Source: ECT2AJA-110-A sp035399845 (GTDB taxonomy: Bacteria > Planctomycetota > Phycisphaerae > UBA1845 > UTPLA1). From it: 64,000 nt of DNA. The notes beneath the pieces were generated by a model. It was not told the DNA's origin. It did no database searches and saw nothing but the letters and a program-made list of their open reading frames with translations. Below, one piece after another: positions 1 through 8,994 of the stretch. Positions within the stretch are counted from its first letter, which is position 1; every line of letters begins with the position of its first letter. The stretch covers positions 49,450 to 113,449 of the forward strand of contig DAOPJV010000014.1 of NCBI GenBank assembly GCA_035399845.1, in the 5' to 3' direction. A program made the position numbers and the translations under genes.

Positions 1-1611
1 GTCTGGCGAGCGGAGGGCAATGGCTACGACGTGCTCGAGTATCATCTCGGCGCGCCGCGGGATTACTTCGACGCCGGCCGGATCCACTACCTTCCTAATA
101 ACATCTACAGCAACTTTCCGTTCCAGGTCGAAATGCTGTACCTGCTGTCCATGGTTCTTCATGGCGACGCCGTCGCAGCGGTCTACACGGCCAAGCTCGT
201 CAACCTGTTTCTCGCCGCGATCGCGGTCTTCGCCATCTTCCGAGCCGGATCGCGCGTCTCGCAGCGTGTCGGCGTCGCCGCGGGCGTCCTGGCGGGAACG
301 ACTCCATTCCTCGTCTATCTGTCGGGCGTCGCATACGTCGAAAACGGCATGCTGATGTTCACCGCTGCGGCTCTGCTGGCGGCGCTGGGGATCTTCGACG
401 ACAACGCCGGCGCCACGCGTCGCGCGCTGCTGGCCGGAGTGCTCGCTGGCTTTGCGGCGGGCTGCAAGTACACCGCCCTGCCGATGGTCGCGACGCCCCT
501 GCTGGGCTATGTCGCCATCAAGTCGGTTCGAACGAACAGGCGTTTTGCTGCGCCGGCCGTCATGCTGGCCGGCGTGGTCATCGCAATGGCGCCGTGGTTG
601 ATCAGGAATGTCGCGGCGACAGGGAACCCCGTGTTTCCGCTGGGGACGCGGTGGCTGGGCTGCGCCGACGGCGTGTGGGACGCTGCGGGAGAACAGCGAT
701 GGATTGAGGGGCATCAACCGAAAGCGTCGGATTCATCCATCGGCCATCGCCTCGAGAAACTGACGGACCAGATGCTCATATCGAAGAAGTTCGGTCCAGT
801 CCTCCCGATCGGCCTCGCCGCCGTCGTCGCGTTAAGTGTCGTGTCGAGACGACGTCGAGAACCGGCGCCACGCACGATCACCGACGCGCCGACCACGGAC
901 GGCGTCACGCTGCGCGACCTGACAGTGGCCTGCGGCATTCTGATGGTTGTGACGCTGTACGTCTGGCTGTTTCACACGCATCTCGTGGATCGATTCGCCA
1001 TCACACTCGTGGCGCCGAGCGCCCTGGCGATTGCCGCGCTGGCGCTGTCCGACGCGTCGGAGCGGCGTGTGCGCCTGAGCGTGCTGGCCGTGGGCGCCGT
1101 GGCGATATTCAACCTGGGGACAGTTCAAAGGATGTTCGACCTGGACGCGGGCGAGGGCGCGACGCGTGTGTCGATCCTCGACCTGGGGATCTTCGGGCGA
1201 ACGGAGTGGATGACCTCCGCGGATTCGCCGTTCTATCCGCATGTCGCCGCGATTAACGCCGTCATCCACGAAGGTGGCAGAGTCCTGGTCGTGGCCGACG
1301 CCAAACGCTTCTACCTGGACGCCGGCGCCGACACGTGCGTCGTCTTCAATCGCTATCCATTCGCTGACGCTGCGGCAACACGAACAGAGATCGAACTGAT
1401 CTCCTGGCTATCCGAGAACGGCTACACGCACGTCTATGTGGACTGGAGTGAAATGCGCAGGCTCAGGTCGACCTACGGATTCTGGGATTCCATCACGCCC
1501 GAGTTGTTTGAACGCCTGAGCGCCGTTGGTCTTCGGCCCGTCCAGTCCTTCACTCGCACCGAAACTGGCCCACCCTACGCGACGCTGTTCATCCTGCCGA
1601 CGTCACAATGA
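1..1611 (+). CDS. Multi-pass membrane glycosyltransferase-like protein, 5'-truncated by the window edge
   Basis: The reading frame is open from base 1, and the first codons already match a family-like block (GYDVLEYHL, then GRIHYLPNNIYSNFP). The true start therefore lies upstream, and the GTG at 31 is not a convincing initiator. The visible 536 residues contain many hydrophobic segments and a C-terminal region of about 130 residues that is probably extracytoplasmic. The pattern fits GT39/GT83-type lipid-linked sugar transferases of the inner membrane, but neither substrate nor active site can be named from what is visible. It ends just before a shared terminator and converges on the PEP-CTERM gene. 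The family-level call is moderately sure and the activity is inferred. Confidence 0.7.
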   Translation, partial: VWRAEGNGYDVLEYHLGAPRDYFDAGRIHYLPNNIYSNFPFQVEMLYLLSMVLHGDAVAAVYTAKLVNLFLAAIAVFAIFRAGSRVSQRVGVAAGVLAGTTPFLVYLSGVAYVENGMLMFTAAALLAALGIFDDNAGATRRALLAGVLAGFAAGCKYTALPMVATPLLGYVAIKSVRTNRRFAAPAVMLAGVVIAMAPWLIRNVAATGNPVFPLGTRWLGCADGVWDAAGEQRWIEGHQPKASDSSIGHRLEKLTDQMLISKKFGPVLPIGLAAVVALSVVSRRRREPAPRTITDAPTTDGVTLRDLTVACGILMVVTLYVWLFHTHLVDRFAITLVAPSALAIAALALSDASERRVRLSVLAVGAVAIFNLGTVQRMFDLDAGEGATRVSILDLGIFGRTEWMTSADSPFYPHVAAINAVIHEGGRVLVVADAKRFYLDAGADTCVVFNRYPFADAAATRTEIELISWLSENGYTHVYVDWSEMRRLRSTYGFWDSITPELFERLSAVGLRPVQSFTRTETGPPYATLFILPTSQ

Positions 1612-1682
1612 CGACTTCGGAGCATTTCTTCGACACGACGTCTATCCGTTCATCACATTCGGCGCTCAAGACGCGCATGAAA

Positions 1683-1713
1683 AAACCCGCCATGCGATTC
1701 GCATGACGGGTTT
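1683..1713. terminator. Bidirectional hairpin terminator between convergent genes
   Basis: An inverted repeat runs AAACCCGCCATGC, a five-base loop GATTC, then GCATGACGGGTTT, with one C/A mismatch. A-rich sequence on the left and T-rich sequence on the right give U-tracts in both directions. It lies between the stop at 1611 and the stop of the minus-strand gene at 1740, so it probably serves both. Confidence 0.7.
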
Positions 1714-1739
1714 GATATGTCTGCAATCGGGAGGTTCGA

Positions 1740-2363
1740 TCAGCGGCGGCGGCGAACCAGCGCCAGGCCACCCAGACCGAGCAGCGCGAATGTCGCGGGC
1801 TCGGGCGTCGGCATCTGAACCATCTTGAAGCCGATGGTTCCGGACACATCGAAGGAGAAATCGAGCGTCACGCTGCTGCCGATGGGCACGCCCGTTCCAC
1901 CCGAGAAGTTGTCCCACCACAGCGAGTAGGAGCCGTCCATGTTGTCCATGACCATGGCGTTGCCGAACTCGGCGTTGGCCAGGCTCATGACGTTGCTGAG
2001 CACGCCACCTGACATGTTGGGCAGCAGATCGATGTGGAAGTCGGTCCAATCGAAGCCCGTCGTGTTCTCGACGTTCTTACGGAAATTGATCGTTGTCGTC
2101 GTACCACGGGTCTCGTCAACTTCGATCGAGTTGTCGATGCCGAGCTGGTCGCCGAACGAACCGATCCAGGTTTCGTTCATCCACACTCGGTTGACGGACG
2201 CGTTGTAGCCGTAGTCCTGATCGTAGTCCCAGGTTCCGTCGCCGGTGTCAAGAATGTAACTGACATTGCCGACGGGCTGCTGTGCCACGCCGATGACGGC
2301 GGCCCACGTCGGCTGCGCGACGCTGGCAAGCACAATGGCTATTCCAAACAGATATCGCTTCAT
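1740..2363 (-). CDS. PEP-CTERM sorting-domain secreted protein
   Basis: This 207-residue protein starts with a signal peptide (MKRYLFGIAIVLASVAQPTWA). The start at 2363 was chosen because AAAGGAG sits about 8 bases upstream; the longer open frame to 2525 lacks such a site. The body is polar and probably beta-rich. The tail is a textbook PEP-CTERM: PEPATFALLGLGGLALV followed by RRRR at the C-terminus. PEP-CTERM proteins are recognised by an exosortase and often accompany exopolysaccharide production. No exosortase is in this window, so the sorting enzyme must be elsewhere. The function of the body is unknown. Confidence 0.85.
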   Translation of the reverse strand: MKRYLFGIAIVLASVAQPTWAAVIGVAQQPVGNVSYILDTGDGTWDYDQDYGYNASVNRVWMNETWIGSFGDQLGIDNSIEVDETRGTTTTINFRKNVENTTGFDWTDFHIDLLPNMSGGVLSNVMSLANAEFGNAMVMDNMDGSYSLWWDNFSGGTGVPIGSSVTLDFSFDVSGTIGFKMVQMPTPEPATFALLGLGGLALVRRRR

Positions 2364-2909
2364 CCCAAAGGCTCCTTTGAATCTCATCGAAGACACAGTC
2401 TCGCTGCGCCCTGATTTCCCTCTCGTACTTCCGAATAATCTATCACGATGGCGAGGCGCAGTCCATGAATTCAACGGATTTTCTGAATCAGGAATTCGCA
2501 CACTTCGCCGCTCCGGCCGTTGCACGGCAACATGTCACAACTGATTGCCTTTGAGCCACTTAGGCAATTCACGCGGAGCCGGCCGTCAGGCTGAATGACA
2601 TAAGTCACACAAGGGTCGCCCTCCAGGGGCGTGGCCAGTCCTCGCCACGGTAATCGGCGCGTCGGGATCGAGCGCAGGCGCGAAGCGGAGCTTCCGGCGC
2701 CAGATCAGGCGAAATCCCAGCGATTGCATTGAAAAATGGCGCCTTCAACCGATCCGATCGCAATCCGCACTTTTTTCGTGCATTCTCAACGCCGCTCCAT
2801 AGAATTTTTTCCAGGTGAGCCTCATCACAGACCCGGATCCGGGTCTTCAACGCCGACCACCTGTCGCCGTTCGGCCAGAGAGGTGGAACTAGAGGGAGGT
2901 ATTGGTCCT
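2364..2909. other. 546-bp divergent intergenic region
   Basis: This gap separates the divergent PEP-CTERM and dockerin-protein genes and should hold both promoters, but no convincing -35/-10 pair was found. The only small symmetric element seen is TGACATAAGTCA at 2596-2607 (TGAC-ATAA-GTCA), a possible operator of unknown use. Short open frames here lack ribosome binding sites and protein-like composition. Confidence 0.4.
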
Positions 2910-5723
2910 ATGTTTGCCCGTCAAACGGTCGTGGCGTGTCTATGCGCCTTGGGAGTCGCCCTGCTGATCGAACCATCGCCCGCCTTCGGCGAAGTCGAGT
3001 GGATGACCAGCCAGGGAACCGCCGAATTGGTCATCAGTCATCTCGCCCCCGCGCCGAGCGGGACGGTCGAAGGCGCCCCACAGGGAAAGGACGCGTTTGT
3101 TCTTGACGTCGGGGCCGGCGCCCCGATCGCCTATTACAACCTCTACCTGAATGAGTTCGCGTACGCCGATGTGCCGCTCTACGGCCACATTCGACTGACG
3201 GGCGGGAACGAGCCGTTCGAGGCGGACGGCGTCACGCTTCGCATTCAGCGGAACAGCCTGACGGACGCCGTCCGGGCCGACGTACTGACGGGCGCGGGCG
3301 ACGCCAAGCTCCTGACCATCGAGGACTCCCACGCCCAGTTCGACAAATCCGCGGATCGCATCACGCTTCACGCGGACGTACTCCGGGCAACCGACGAACT
3401 GGCGACTCGGCTTGGGCGCCCCGACCTGATCGGCGCCGACATCGGCTCGCTCAGTGTCTCCGTCGATGTCACCTGGTCGGGTGGAGACGATCCCGCCAAG
3501 ACTTCCGACAATGAGTTTCTCGCATTGATCCCGACAGGCGGCGCCCCCCGCGCCGGCAATGCGGCGGACGTCGTGTACACGGACTGCACCAATATCGCCA
3601 CCTACGGCCCCGTCGGCTCCATGTATGCGTATGCGCTCTCCAGCACGACCTGCAACATGGGGAATGTCGCACTGCTCTGGGGCACGAGCCACAACGGCAC
3701 ACCGGCGCTCGCCATGAACGCCTATCGAATCTACGACGGACGCCTCGAACAGATCGGGCAGGGCTGGGTCAAGCACTCGTGCTGCGCCGCGGCCGGCAAC
3801 GCGTGCGGGATTCCCTGCACCGGCGGTGGCGGATCGCAACTCGGCGCCGGCTGCAGCGACGTCTATGGCGCCGGCTACAACGGCGGCCACAGTCGACTCG
3901 GTCCCCGTGCGGAAATCAACGCGTTCACGGGGAACATTATCCCGGCCCCCGGCGACAGTGGTGACCCGGTCTACAAGCGTCTGCAGGTGCCCGTGGACGA
4001 CATGACGCTGACCAATTACCCCGGCGCCCGTTACATGATCGAAGGCGTCTATGTCGGCTCCGACGACGCCGCCGCGGGCAACGGCTGGAACAACGCCTCC
4101 TACAAAGTCGTCACGATCAATCAGACCGGCTTCGACATGACGCCCGCCGGCTCGATGCACGTCGGCGTCCCGGCGATCTACGCCTGGCGCGAGCAGGGCC
4201 TCGGCATGGACACGCCTGACGAGAGCGTCGAGGTTCAGCAGGTCGACGTCCCGGGCGAGGGCATTTTCCATCTCGCCTCCAAGGCGACGGACAACGGCGA
4301 CGGCACCTGGCGATTCGACTACGCCGTTTACAACCTGAACTCCGATCGCGCCGGCGGCGCCTTCACGGTTCCGACAGGCGGCGCGACCGTCAGCGATGTC
4401 GGTTTCCGCGATGTGCCCTATCACTCGGGCGAACCCTACGACAACACCGACTGGACGATCAGCGTCGACAATGGATCGATCACCTGGTCCAGCCCGGAGA
4501 CGTTTGCCCAGAATCCCATGAGCAACGCCCTTCGCTGGGGCACGATGTACAACTTCTGGTTCACGTCGGATGTCGGGCCGAACGACACGCCCGGCGAGGT
4601 CACAATCGGTCTCTTCAAGACCGGTACGCCGACATCGATCAGCGCAACGACGACAGTGCCGCTCGAAGGCGAAGTGATCATCCGGCTGCCGCAGGGCGCC
4701 CCCGAGATCCTCGCCACGTGCGCATCGACGTCGTTTCCGATCGAGCTGAAGGATGGCTCCGAAACGCTGATTCCGACTTCCGGCCGGCTCTACTACCGAT
4801 ATGACGGCGGTGAATTCGTCGAATCCGTGCTGACCCACATGGACGCTGACACCTACGAGGCGACACTGCCGACACCAACGTGTGCCGATGCGCCGCAGTT
4901 CTACATCAGCGCCCGCAGCACGCTCGGCACGACAGTGACGAGCCCGAGGGACGCCGTCGCGCTGCAGACGTACTACAACGCCGAAGCCGGCTTCGCGGAT
5001 ACGCTGACCTACCTCGAGACCGACTTCGAAAACGGCCTGCCGGCCGGCTGGTCGCAGAACGGTCTCTGGAATGTCAGCTCGAGCTGCAGCAGTGTGCCCA
5101 CGGGCGCCTGCGAAGACGCGGGCGGAAGCAATGTCGCCTACCTCGGCCAACCCGGCGTGTGCAACTACGACATCGGCCAGGTCATCAACGACTCAATGTT
5201 CACGCCTCAGATCGCCCTGCCGAACGCCGAACAGATCCTCATGACGTATTGTTCTGCCTTCGAGCGCGACGTGACACCGATCGGTGACTGGCCCATGGTG
5301 CGCGTCATTCCGGATGGCGGCGCGGCCGAGATCGTCGACCAGCCGGCCGTCGGCGCGTTCGTCGGCGCCGCGGCGAAATGGGAATCGCGCGTCGTGGATC
5401 TGACGGCCTACGCCGGTCAGACAGTGACGCTCGAATTCAACTTCAACAACATCTTCCCCGTCACGGACAACTACCTCGGCTGGCAGGTGGACAACGTCCG
5501 CGTCACGGCGCCGGGCGTGACCTGCATCCCGGGCTGCGCCGGTCCCGACGGCGACGCCAACGGAGACAACGTGACGGACGGCAAAGACATCGAGGCGATC
5601 GTCGGGGCCCTGCTCAGCGGATCAACGGATCCGCAGCTGGTTGCGGCGCTGGACTTCAGTGACGACGGCGTCGTGAACACTCCCGACGTCGCGTCCATCG
5701 TTGCCGCGATGCTCGGCCAGTAA
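2910..5723 (+). CDS. Large secreted protein with C-terminal type I dockerin-like repeats
   Basis: The protein has 937 residues. The start at 2910 is supported by GAGGGAGGT at 2892-2900 and by a signal peptide immediately after it (MFARQTVVACLCALGVALL). Residues about 200-400 form a Cys- and Gly-rich block (CNMGNVALLW, RIYDGRLEQIGQGWVKHSCC, GCSDVYGAGYNGG) that resembles a secreted family seen in planctomycetes, whose function I do not know. Residues about 700-870 look like a jelly-roll domain (FENGLPAGW onward). Residues about 880-937 carry two dockerin calcium loops (DANGDNVTDGKD and DFSDDGVVNTPD). A GDSG tetrapeptide occurs near residue 350, but no clear protease triad was found. It is followed by a strong terminator. 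Confidence 0.75.
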   Translation: MFARQTVVACLCALGVALLIEPSPAFGEVEWMTSQGTAELVISHLAPAPSGTVEGAPQGKDAFVLDVGAGAPIAYYNLYLNEFAYADVPLYGHIRLTGGNEPFEADGVTLRIQRNSLTDAVRADVLTGAGDAKLLTIEDSHAQFDKSADRITLHADVLRATDELATRLGRPDLIGADIGSLSVSVDVTWSGGDDPAKTSDNEFLALIPTGGAPRAGNAADVVYTDCTNIATYGPVGSMYAYALSSTTCNMGNVALLWGTSHNGTPALAMNAYRIYDGRLEQIGQGWVKHSCCAAAGNACGIPCTGGGGSQLGAGCSDVYGAGYNGGHSRLGPRAEINAFTGNIIPAPGDSGDPVYKRLQVPVDDMTLTNYPGARYMIEGVYVGSDDAAAGNGWNNASYKVVTINQTGFDMTPAGSMHVGVPAIYAWREQGLGMDTPDESVEVQQVDVPGEGIFHLASKATDNGDGTWRFDYAVYNLNSDRAGGAFTVPTGGATVSDVGFRDVPYHSGEPYDNTDWTISVDNGSITWSSPETFAQNPMSNALRWGTMYNFWFTSDVGPNDTPGEVTIGLFKTGTPTSISATTTVPLEGEVIIRLPQGAPEILATCASTSFPIELKDGSETLIPTSGRLYYRYDGGEFVESVLTHMDADTYEATLPTPTCADAPQFYISARSTLGTTVTSPRDAVALQTYYNAEAGFADTLTYLETDFENGLPAGWSQNGLWNVSSSCSSVPTGACEDAGGSNVAYLGQPGVCNYDIGQVINDSMFTPQIALPNAEQILMTYCSAFERDVTPIGDWPMVRVIPDGGAAEIVDQPAVGAFVGAAAKWESRVVDLTAYAGQTVTLEFNFNNIFPVTDNYLGWQVDNVRVTAPGVTCIPGCAGPDGDANGDNVTDGKDIEAIVGALLSGSTDPQLVAALDFSDDGVVNTPDVASIVAAMLGQ

Positions 5724-5756
5724 CCTGCAGGCGAACCTACGTCAGCGCTCTTCTGT

Positions 5757-5786
5757 GGGCCGTCCGGAAACCGGGCGGCCCTTTTT
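5757..5786 (+). terminator. Rho-independent terminator after the dockerin-protein gene
   Basis: An 11-bp GC-rich stem (GGGCCGTCCGG / CCGGGCGGCCC, one wobble) encloses the loop AAA and is followed by TTTTT. It lies about 35 bases after the stop codon at 5723. Confidence 0.9.
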
Positions 5787-5982
5787 CATGCGCGACACTC
5801 CCCTTTCGGGACGTCGGCGGGCCCGCGAATCCGCCGCCCCACGGCACCGTCGCGCGCGACGCCCGATATTCCGATCCGGAAAAGTTCCCGAGTTTCCCAA
5901 ACGGCACAAATGAATCTTACCTTCAATGCAGACGAGCGCGGTCAGCGGATCGCGTCTCGACCGGAAAGCAGCCGGAGCAGCC

Positions 5983-6699
5983 ATGAGCGCGTCTATTGCA
6001 GACTTATCCAATCTGTCTCCGCCTTCAGATGACGGCGCGATTCAGCGCGCGCTGTCAGATCTGGAGACGAAGCTCGGCGCCTGGACCGACGCGATGCTGA
6101 CGGCCCAGTGCGAAATCGAGGAACGCTTCGGCGCCGGTTCCGATAGCGAACCCCGCGAAGCGACAGACGCCGCGGCGCCACAGGAATCGAGCGACTCCCC
6201 TCTCGAAGCGGCCGACATCGCGCCAACGGACATCGCGAATCCCGAATGCGTCGAATCGCCCGAAGCGCCGTCCGAGAACGACGCGCTCCTCGAGCGACTC
6301 AGCGACGCCATGCGGAACGCCGATCATCTGGCGCGTGAACTGGGCCCCGAGGAGGCGACCGAGAATCCGGAAGGAACAGAGCCGTCGCAGGCGTCTGAGA
6401 CAACCGATGAAGATATCGAGGAAATCCTCGCCACGATCGACTCGGAGGTCGCGGAGCAGCTTCGCGTTAGGCACGCCGCGACAGGCGGCAGGCGCAGCAT
6501 GCGCGAGGTCTGCGACGAGTACTTCAGAGAAGTATCCGACTCGGAGGCGTTGCTTGCGACGCTTGAGCCGGACGTAGCAAAGGCGATCCGCGTCCAGTTC
6601 CGGTTGTTCAACGGCCGCAAGAGCATTCGCCAGCTGGTGGACGAATACGAACCGCCTAAGGAATCGTCGAAGAAGCGAAAATCGTGGTGGAGAGGATGA
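5983..6699 (+). CDS. Acidic protein with two C-terminal ~32-residue DEY repeats; first gene of the GTPase/GAP1-like unit
   Basis: This 238-residue protein has no family I can name. The start at 5983 follows GGAG at 5974-5977; an ATG at 5926 has no ribosome site. The first ~140 residues are very acidic and low in complexity (rich in Glu, Asp, Ser, Ala and Pro), probably disordered apart from one helix. The C-terminal third holds two tandem units, beginning LATIDSEVAEQLRV and LATLEPDVAKAIRV. They end EVCDEY and QLVDEY and share about 14 of 32 positions. The last residues are basic (KKRKSWWRG). The stop overlaps a possible start of the next gene (ATGA), implying translational coupling. It probably acts as an adaptor or scaffold; that is inference. 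Confidence 0.75.
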   Translation: MSASIADLSNLSPPSDDGAIQRALSDLETKLGAWTDAMLTAQCEIEERFGAGSDSEPREATDAAAPQESSDSPLEAADIAPTDIANPECVESPEAPSENDALLERLSDAMRNADHLARELGPEEATENPEGTEPSQASETTDEDIEEILATIDSEVAEQLRVRHAATGGRRSMREVCDEYFREVSDSEALLATLEPDVAKAIRVQFRLFNGRKSIRQLVDEYEPPKESSKKRKSWWRG

Positions 6700-7763
6700 G
6701 AGGTATGGGAACGAGCACGCTTGAAAAGCCGGGTACTCGGAAGGACGCGGGGATCGACGTCGAATCGCTCGATCGCCTCGGCAGGGAAGTCGTCGGCGCG
6801 ATGCAGTCGCTCCGACAACTGCTGGACGCCCGCGCCCAGGCGCTGGAAGACTGCCGGGCGGCGCTCGAACAGCACCACACTCGCCTGGCGCAGGAACGCC
6901 AGGCGTTCGCCGAGCAGGAAACGCAGCTCTGCGAAGACGTCGACAAGCGTGAGCAGGAACTCGCCCAGCGCGAAGCCGGCCTCACGAACCTGCAGGCGGA
7001 GTTCGAACAGCTCCGCCAGAAACAGCAAGACGAAACGCAGTCGCTCGAGGCGAATCGGGCCGACCTGCAGTCGAAGCTCGATGAGATCGAACGTGACCGA
7101 CAGGCGCTGAAGCGGCTTGAGGAGAGCGTCGCGGTGCGGGAGGCCGACCTCCAGGCGGGCCAGGCGAAGATCGACGCACAGGCGGTCGACATCGAGGCGC
7201 GCATCAAGGACATCGCGGAACGCGAAAAGGCGTTCGACGCCGCCAGGTCAGACTTCGAGAAAGACGCGGCCAATCGCAAGGCGAGCGAATCGGAGCTGAA
7301 AGACGCCCGAAAGAAGCTCGAGCAGGAACGCGAGTCACTGGCGAAGCTCCAGGAAACGCTCTCGTCGCAGCGCGCCGAGATCGACAGGGAAAATGCGGAG
7401 CGACAGAAGCGGGAATCGGAACTCGGATCGAAACTCGGCGCCGTCGAGCAGCGAGAGAAGGAACTCGCGCAGCGAGAGGGCGAACTGGCGGCCCTGCGTT
7501 CGGAATGGGATCGCCGCATGACGGAACTGCAGTCCGCACAGACGCATCTGGCGCAGCTGCAGGAAGCCATGAAGAGCGAATTCGAGCAGATCGAAGGAAC
7601 GAAGACGGCGCTCCTGCCGAAGTTCGAAACGGATTCAGGCGACGGGAAGGCGGACAAGGACGTCCCCAGGGTTCAGGACCCGTCCGAGGAAAAGGCGCGG
7701 GAATCGGTCGAACGATTCCAGAAGCTGTGTCGAGACGCCAAGCGACGCGCCCTGGGACGTTAG
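6696..7763 (+). CDS. Long coiled-coil protein, second gene of the GTPase/GAP1-like unit
   Basis: About 355 residues, unrecognised. Residues ~40-300 are almost continuous heptad-like coiled coil dominated by Glu, Gln, Arg, Lys, Ala and Leu (for example REKELAQREGELAALRSEWD). There is no signal peptide or membrane segment. A short C-terminal region (ESVERFQKLCRDAKRRALGR) follows a charged linker. Possible starts are 6684 (GTG), 6696 (ATG forming ATGA with the previous stop) and 6705 (ATG about 9 bases after GAGAGG); 6705 has the best-spaced ribosome site. Cytoplasmic and probably oligomeric. Its place between a repeat protein and the FGE-fold/GTPase genes suggests a structural partner, which is inference. 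Confidence 0.75.
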   Translation: MRGMGTSTLEKPGTRKDAGIDVESLDRLGREVVGAMQSLRQLLDARAQALEDCRAALEQHHTRLAQERQAFAEQETQLCEDVDKREQELAQREAGLTNLQAEFEQLRQKQQDETQSLEANRADLQSKLDEIERDRQALKRLEESVAVREADLQAGQAKIDAQAVDIEARIKDIAEREKAFDAARSDFEKDAANRKASESELKDARKKLEQERESLAKLQETLSSQRAEIDRENAERQKRESELGSKLGAVEQREKELAQREGELAALRSEWDRRMTELQSAQTHLAQLQEAMKSEFEQIEGTKTALLPKFETDSGDGKADKDVPRVQDPSEEKARESVERFQKLCRDAKRRALGR

Positions 7764-7870
7764 GCGGAACGAGAGGACCGGGATTGGGCCCGGCGACTGT
7801 AAGTGAGGCGGCAGCACCACACCGCGTTCGTCGAGCGGCGTGAGCCCGACTGGCACGGGAGAGTACGCGA

Positions 7871-8863
7871 ATGGCATTAAACCTGTTCAGGAAACGAGAA
7901 CGCCCCGGGCCCGACTCGAAACCGGCCCAGGCGCGGCCCGCGCCGGTGACCGAGAAACACTTCGAGCCGGCGCCCCCCACGGAGATCCCGACGGACGCCC
8001 TCGAGGCGTGTATCGCACTGAAACGCTATGGCTATCTGCTGGCGCATCGCGACGCCTGGCGCGGTCAGCACGCCGCCGAGCGCGCATGCGCCGAGGCAGC
8101 CGATCACATCGACGACCTCTTCGCCATCGTGCCGGAGGGCTTCGCTTCGCTCCCGAAGACGGTCAACGACTACCCCGGCTGTCCGGAGATGACCATCGAA
8201 ACGAAGGCCTACCTGCTCGCGCGGAATCCTGTCACGAACGATGAGTATCAGCGTTTCGTCGACGCCGGCGGCTACGACGACATGGACCTCTGGCCCCGTG
8301 AAATCTGGCCGCATCTGATCGACTTCCGCGATCAGACGGATCATACGGGCCCGCGATTCTGGCGCAACGGGCGCCACTGTCGCTCGCTGTCGGATCATCC
8401 CGTCGTCGGCATCTGCTACTACGAGGCGCAGGCCTACGCGACGTGGGCCGGCTATCGACTCCCGTCGGAAGCCGAATGGCAGATGGCCGCCACCTGGCGC
8501 ATTCGCAGCGCCGCCAACACGATGCGCCGCTTTCCCTGGGGTGACGCCCTCGACACGCAGCGATGCAACATCTGGCTGTCGGGCGTCGGCAAGACGATGC
8601 CCGTGGACGGCTATCCCGACGGATGCGCCCCCAACCAGGTCGCGCAGCTCGTCGGCAACGTCTGGGAGTGGATGGCGGACGAGTACATCGTGACGGACGA
8701 CGACGGCAATCCCGTGGTCAGCGACATGCGCATGAGCTCGATTCGCGGCGGCGCGTTCGACACCTACTTCGCGGCACAGGCGACAGGGACCTTCCGAACG
8801 GGCCTCGTCAGCATGGCGCGCGTCCATAACGCCGGCTTCCGCTGCGCGTTGAATATCGACTGA
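7871..8863 (+). CDS. FGE-sulfatase-fold (SUMF1-like) protein lacking the catalytic cysteines
   Basis: This 330-residue protein belongs to the formylglycine-generating-enzyme / C-type-lectin-like superfamily. Visible family motifs are PVTNDEYQRFVDAGGY, RLPSEAEWQMAA, FPWGD, QLVGNVWEWMADEY, SIRGGAF and AGFRCA. True FGEs carry two reactive cysteines shortly after the RGGSW-like motif. Here that stretch (RGGAFDTYFAAQATGTFRTG) has none, so formylglycine synthesis is unlikely and a binding or other non-canonical role is more plausible. The first ~45 residues are Pro- and Lys-rich and probably flexible. There is no signal peptide, so the protein is cytoplasmic. It starts 107 bases after the coiled-coil gene and precedes the GTPase gene on the same strand. 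Confidence 0.85.
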   Translation: MALNLFRKRERPGPDSKPAQARPAPVTEKHFEPAPPTEIPTDALEACIALKRYGYLLAHRDAWRGQHAAERACAEAADHIDDLFAIVPEGFASLPKTVNDYPGCPEMTIETKAYLLARNPVTNDEYQRFVDAGGYDDMDLWPREIWPHLIDFRDQTDHTGPRFWRNGRHCRSLSDHPVVGICYYEAQAYATWAGYRLPSEAEWQMAATWRIRSAANTMRRFPWGDALDTQRCNIWLSGVGKTMPVDGYPDGCAPNQVAQLVGNVWEWMADEYIVTDDDGNPVVSDMRMSSIRGGAFDTYFAAQATGTFRTGLVSMARVHNAGFRCALNID

Positions 8864-8994
8864 CGGATCAACCATGGGTCGTGTTTCGGCCGAGGGGCCG
8901 GGGGGCGGCGTCAGAGAATATGAGAGCCAATGATATTCGCCATCGTGGCGCAGGATACGGCGCCCGGCGACACGGGCGGCAAGGAGAGGCGGCA

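Noticed and set aside
3946..3963. GDSG motif suggesting a trypsin-like serine protease in the dockerin protein
   Set aside because: No matching His and Asp motifs were found in order, so the tetrapeptide is probably coincidental.
2940..5150. Long open frame on the minus strand (about 736 codons) opposite the dockerin-protein gene
   Set aside because: It has no signal peptide or ribosome site and an Arg/Val/Gly-rich shadow composition. The plus-strand product has clear domains and a good start.
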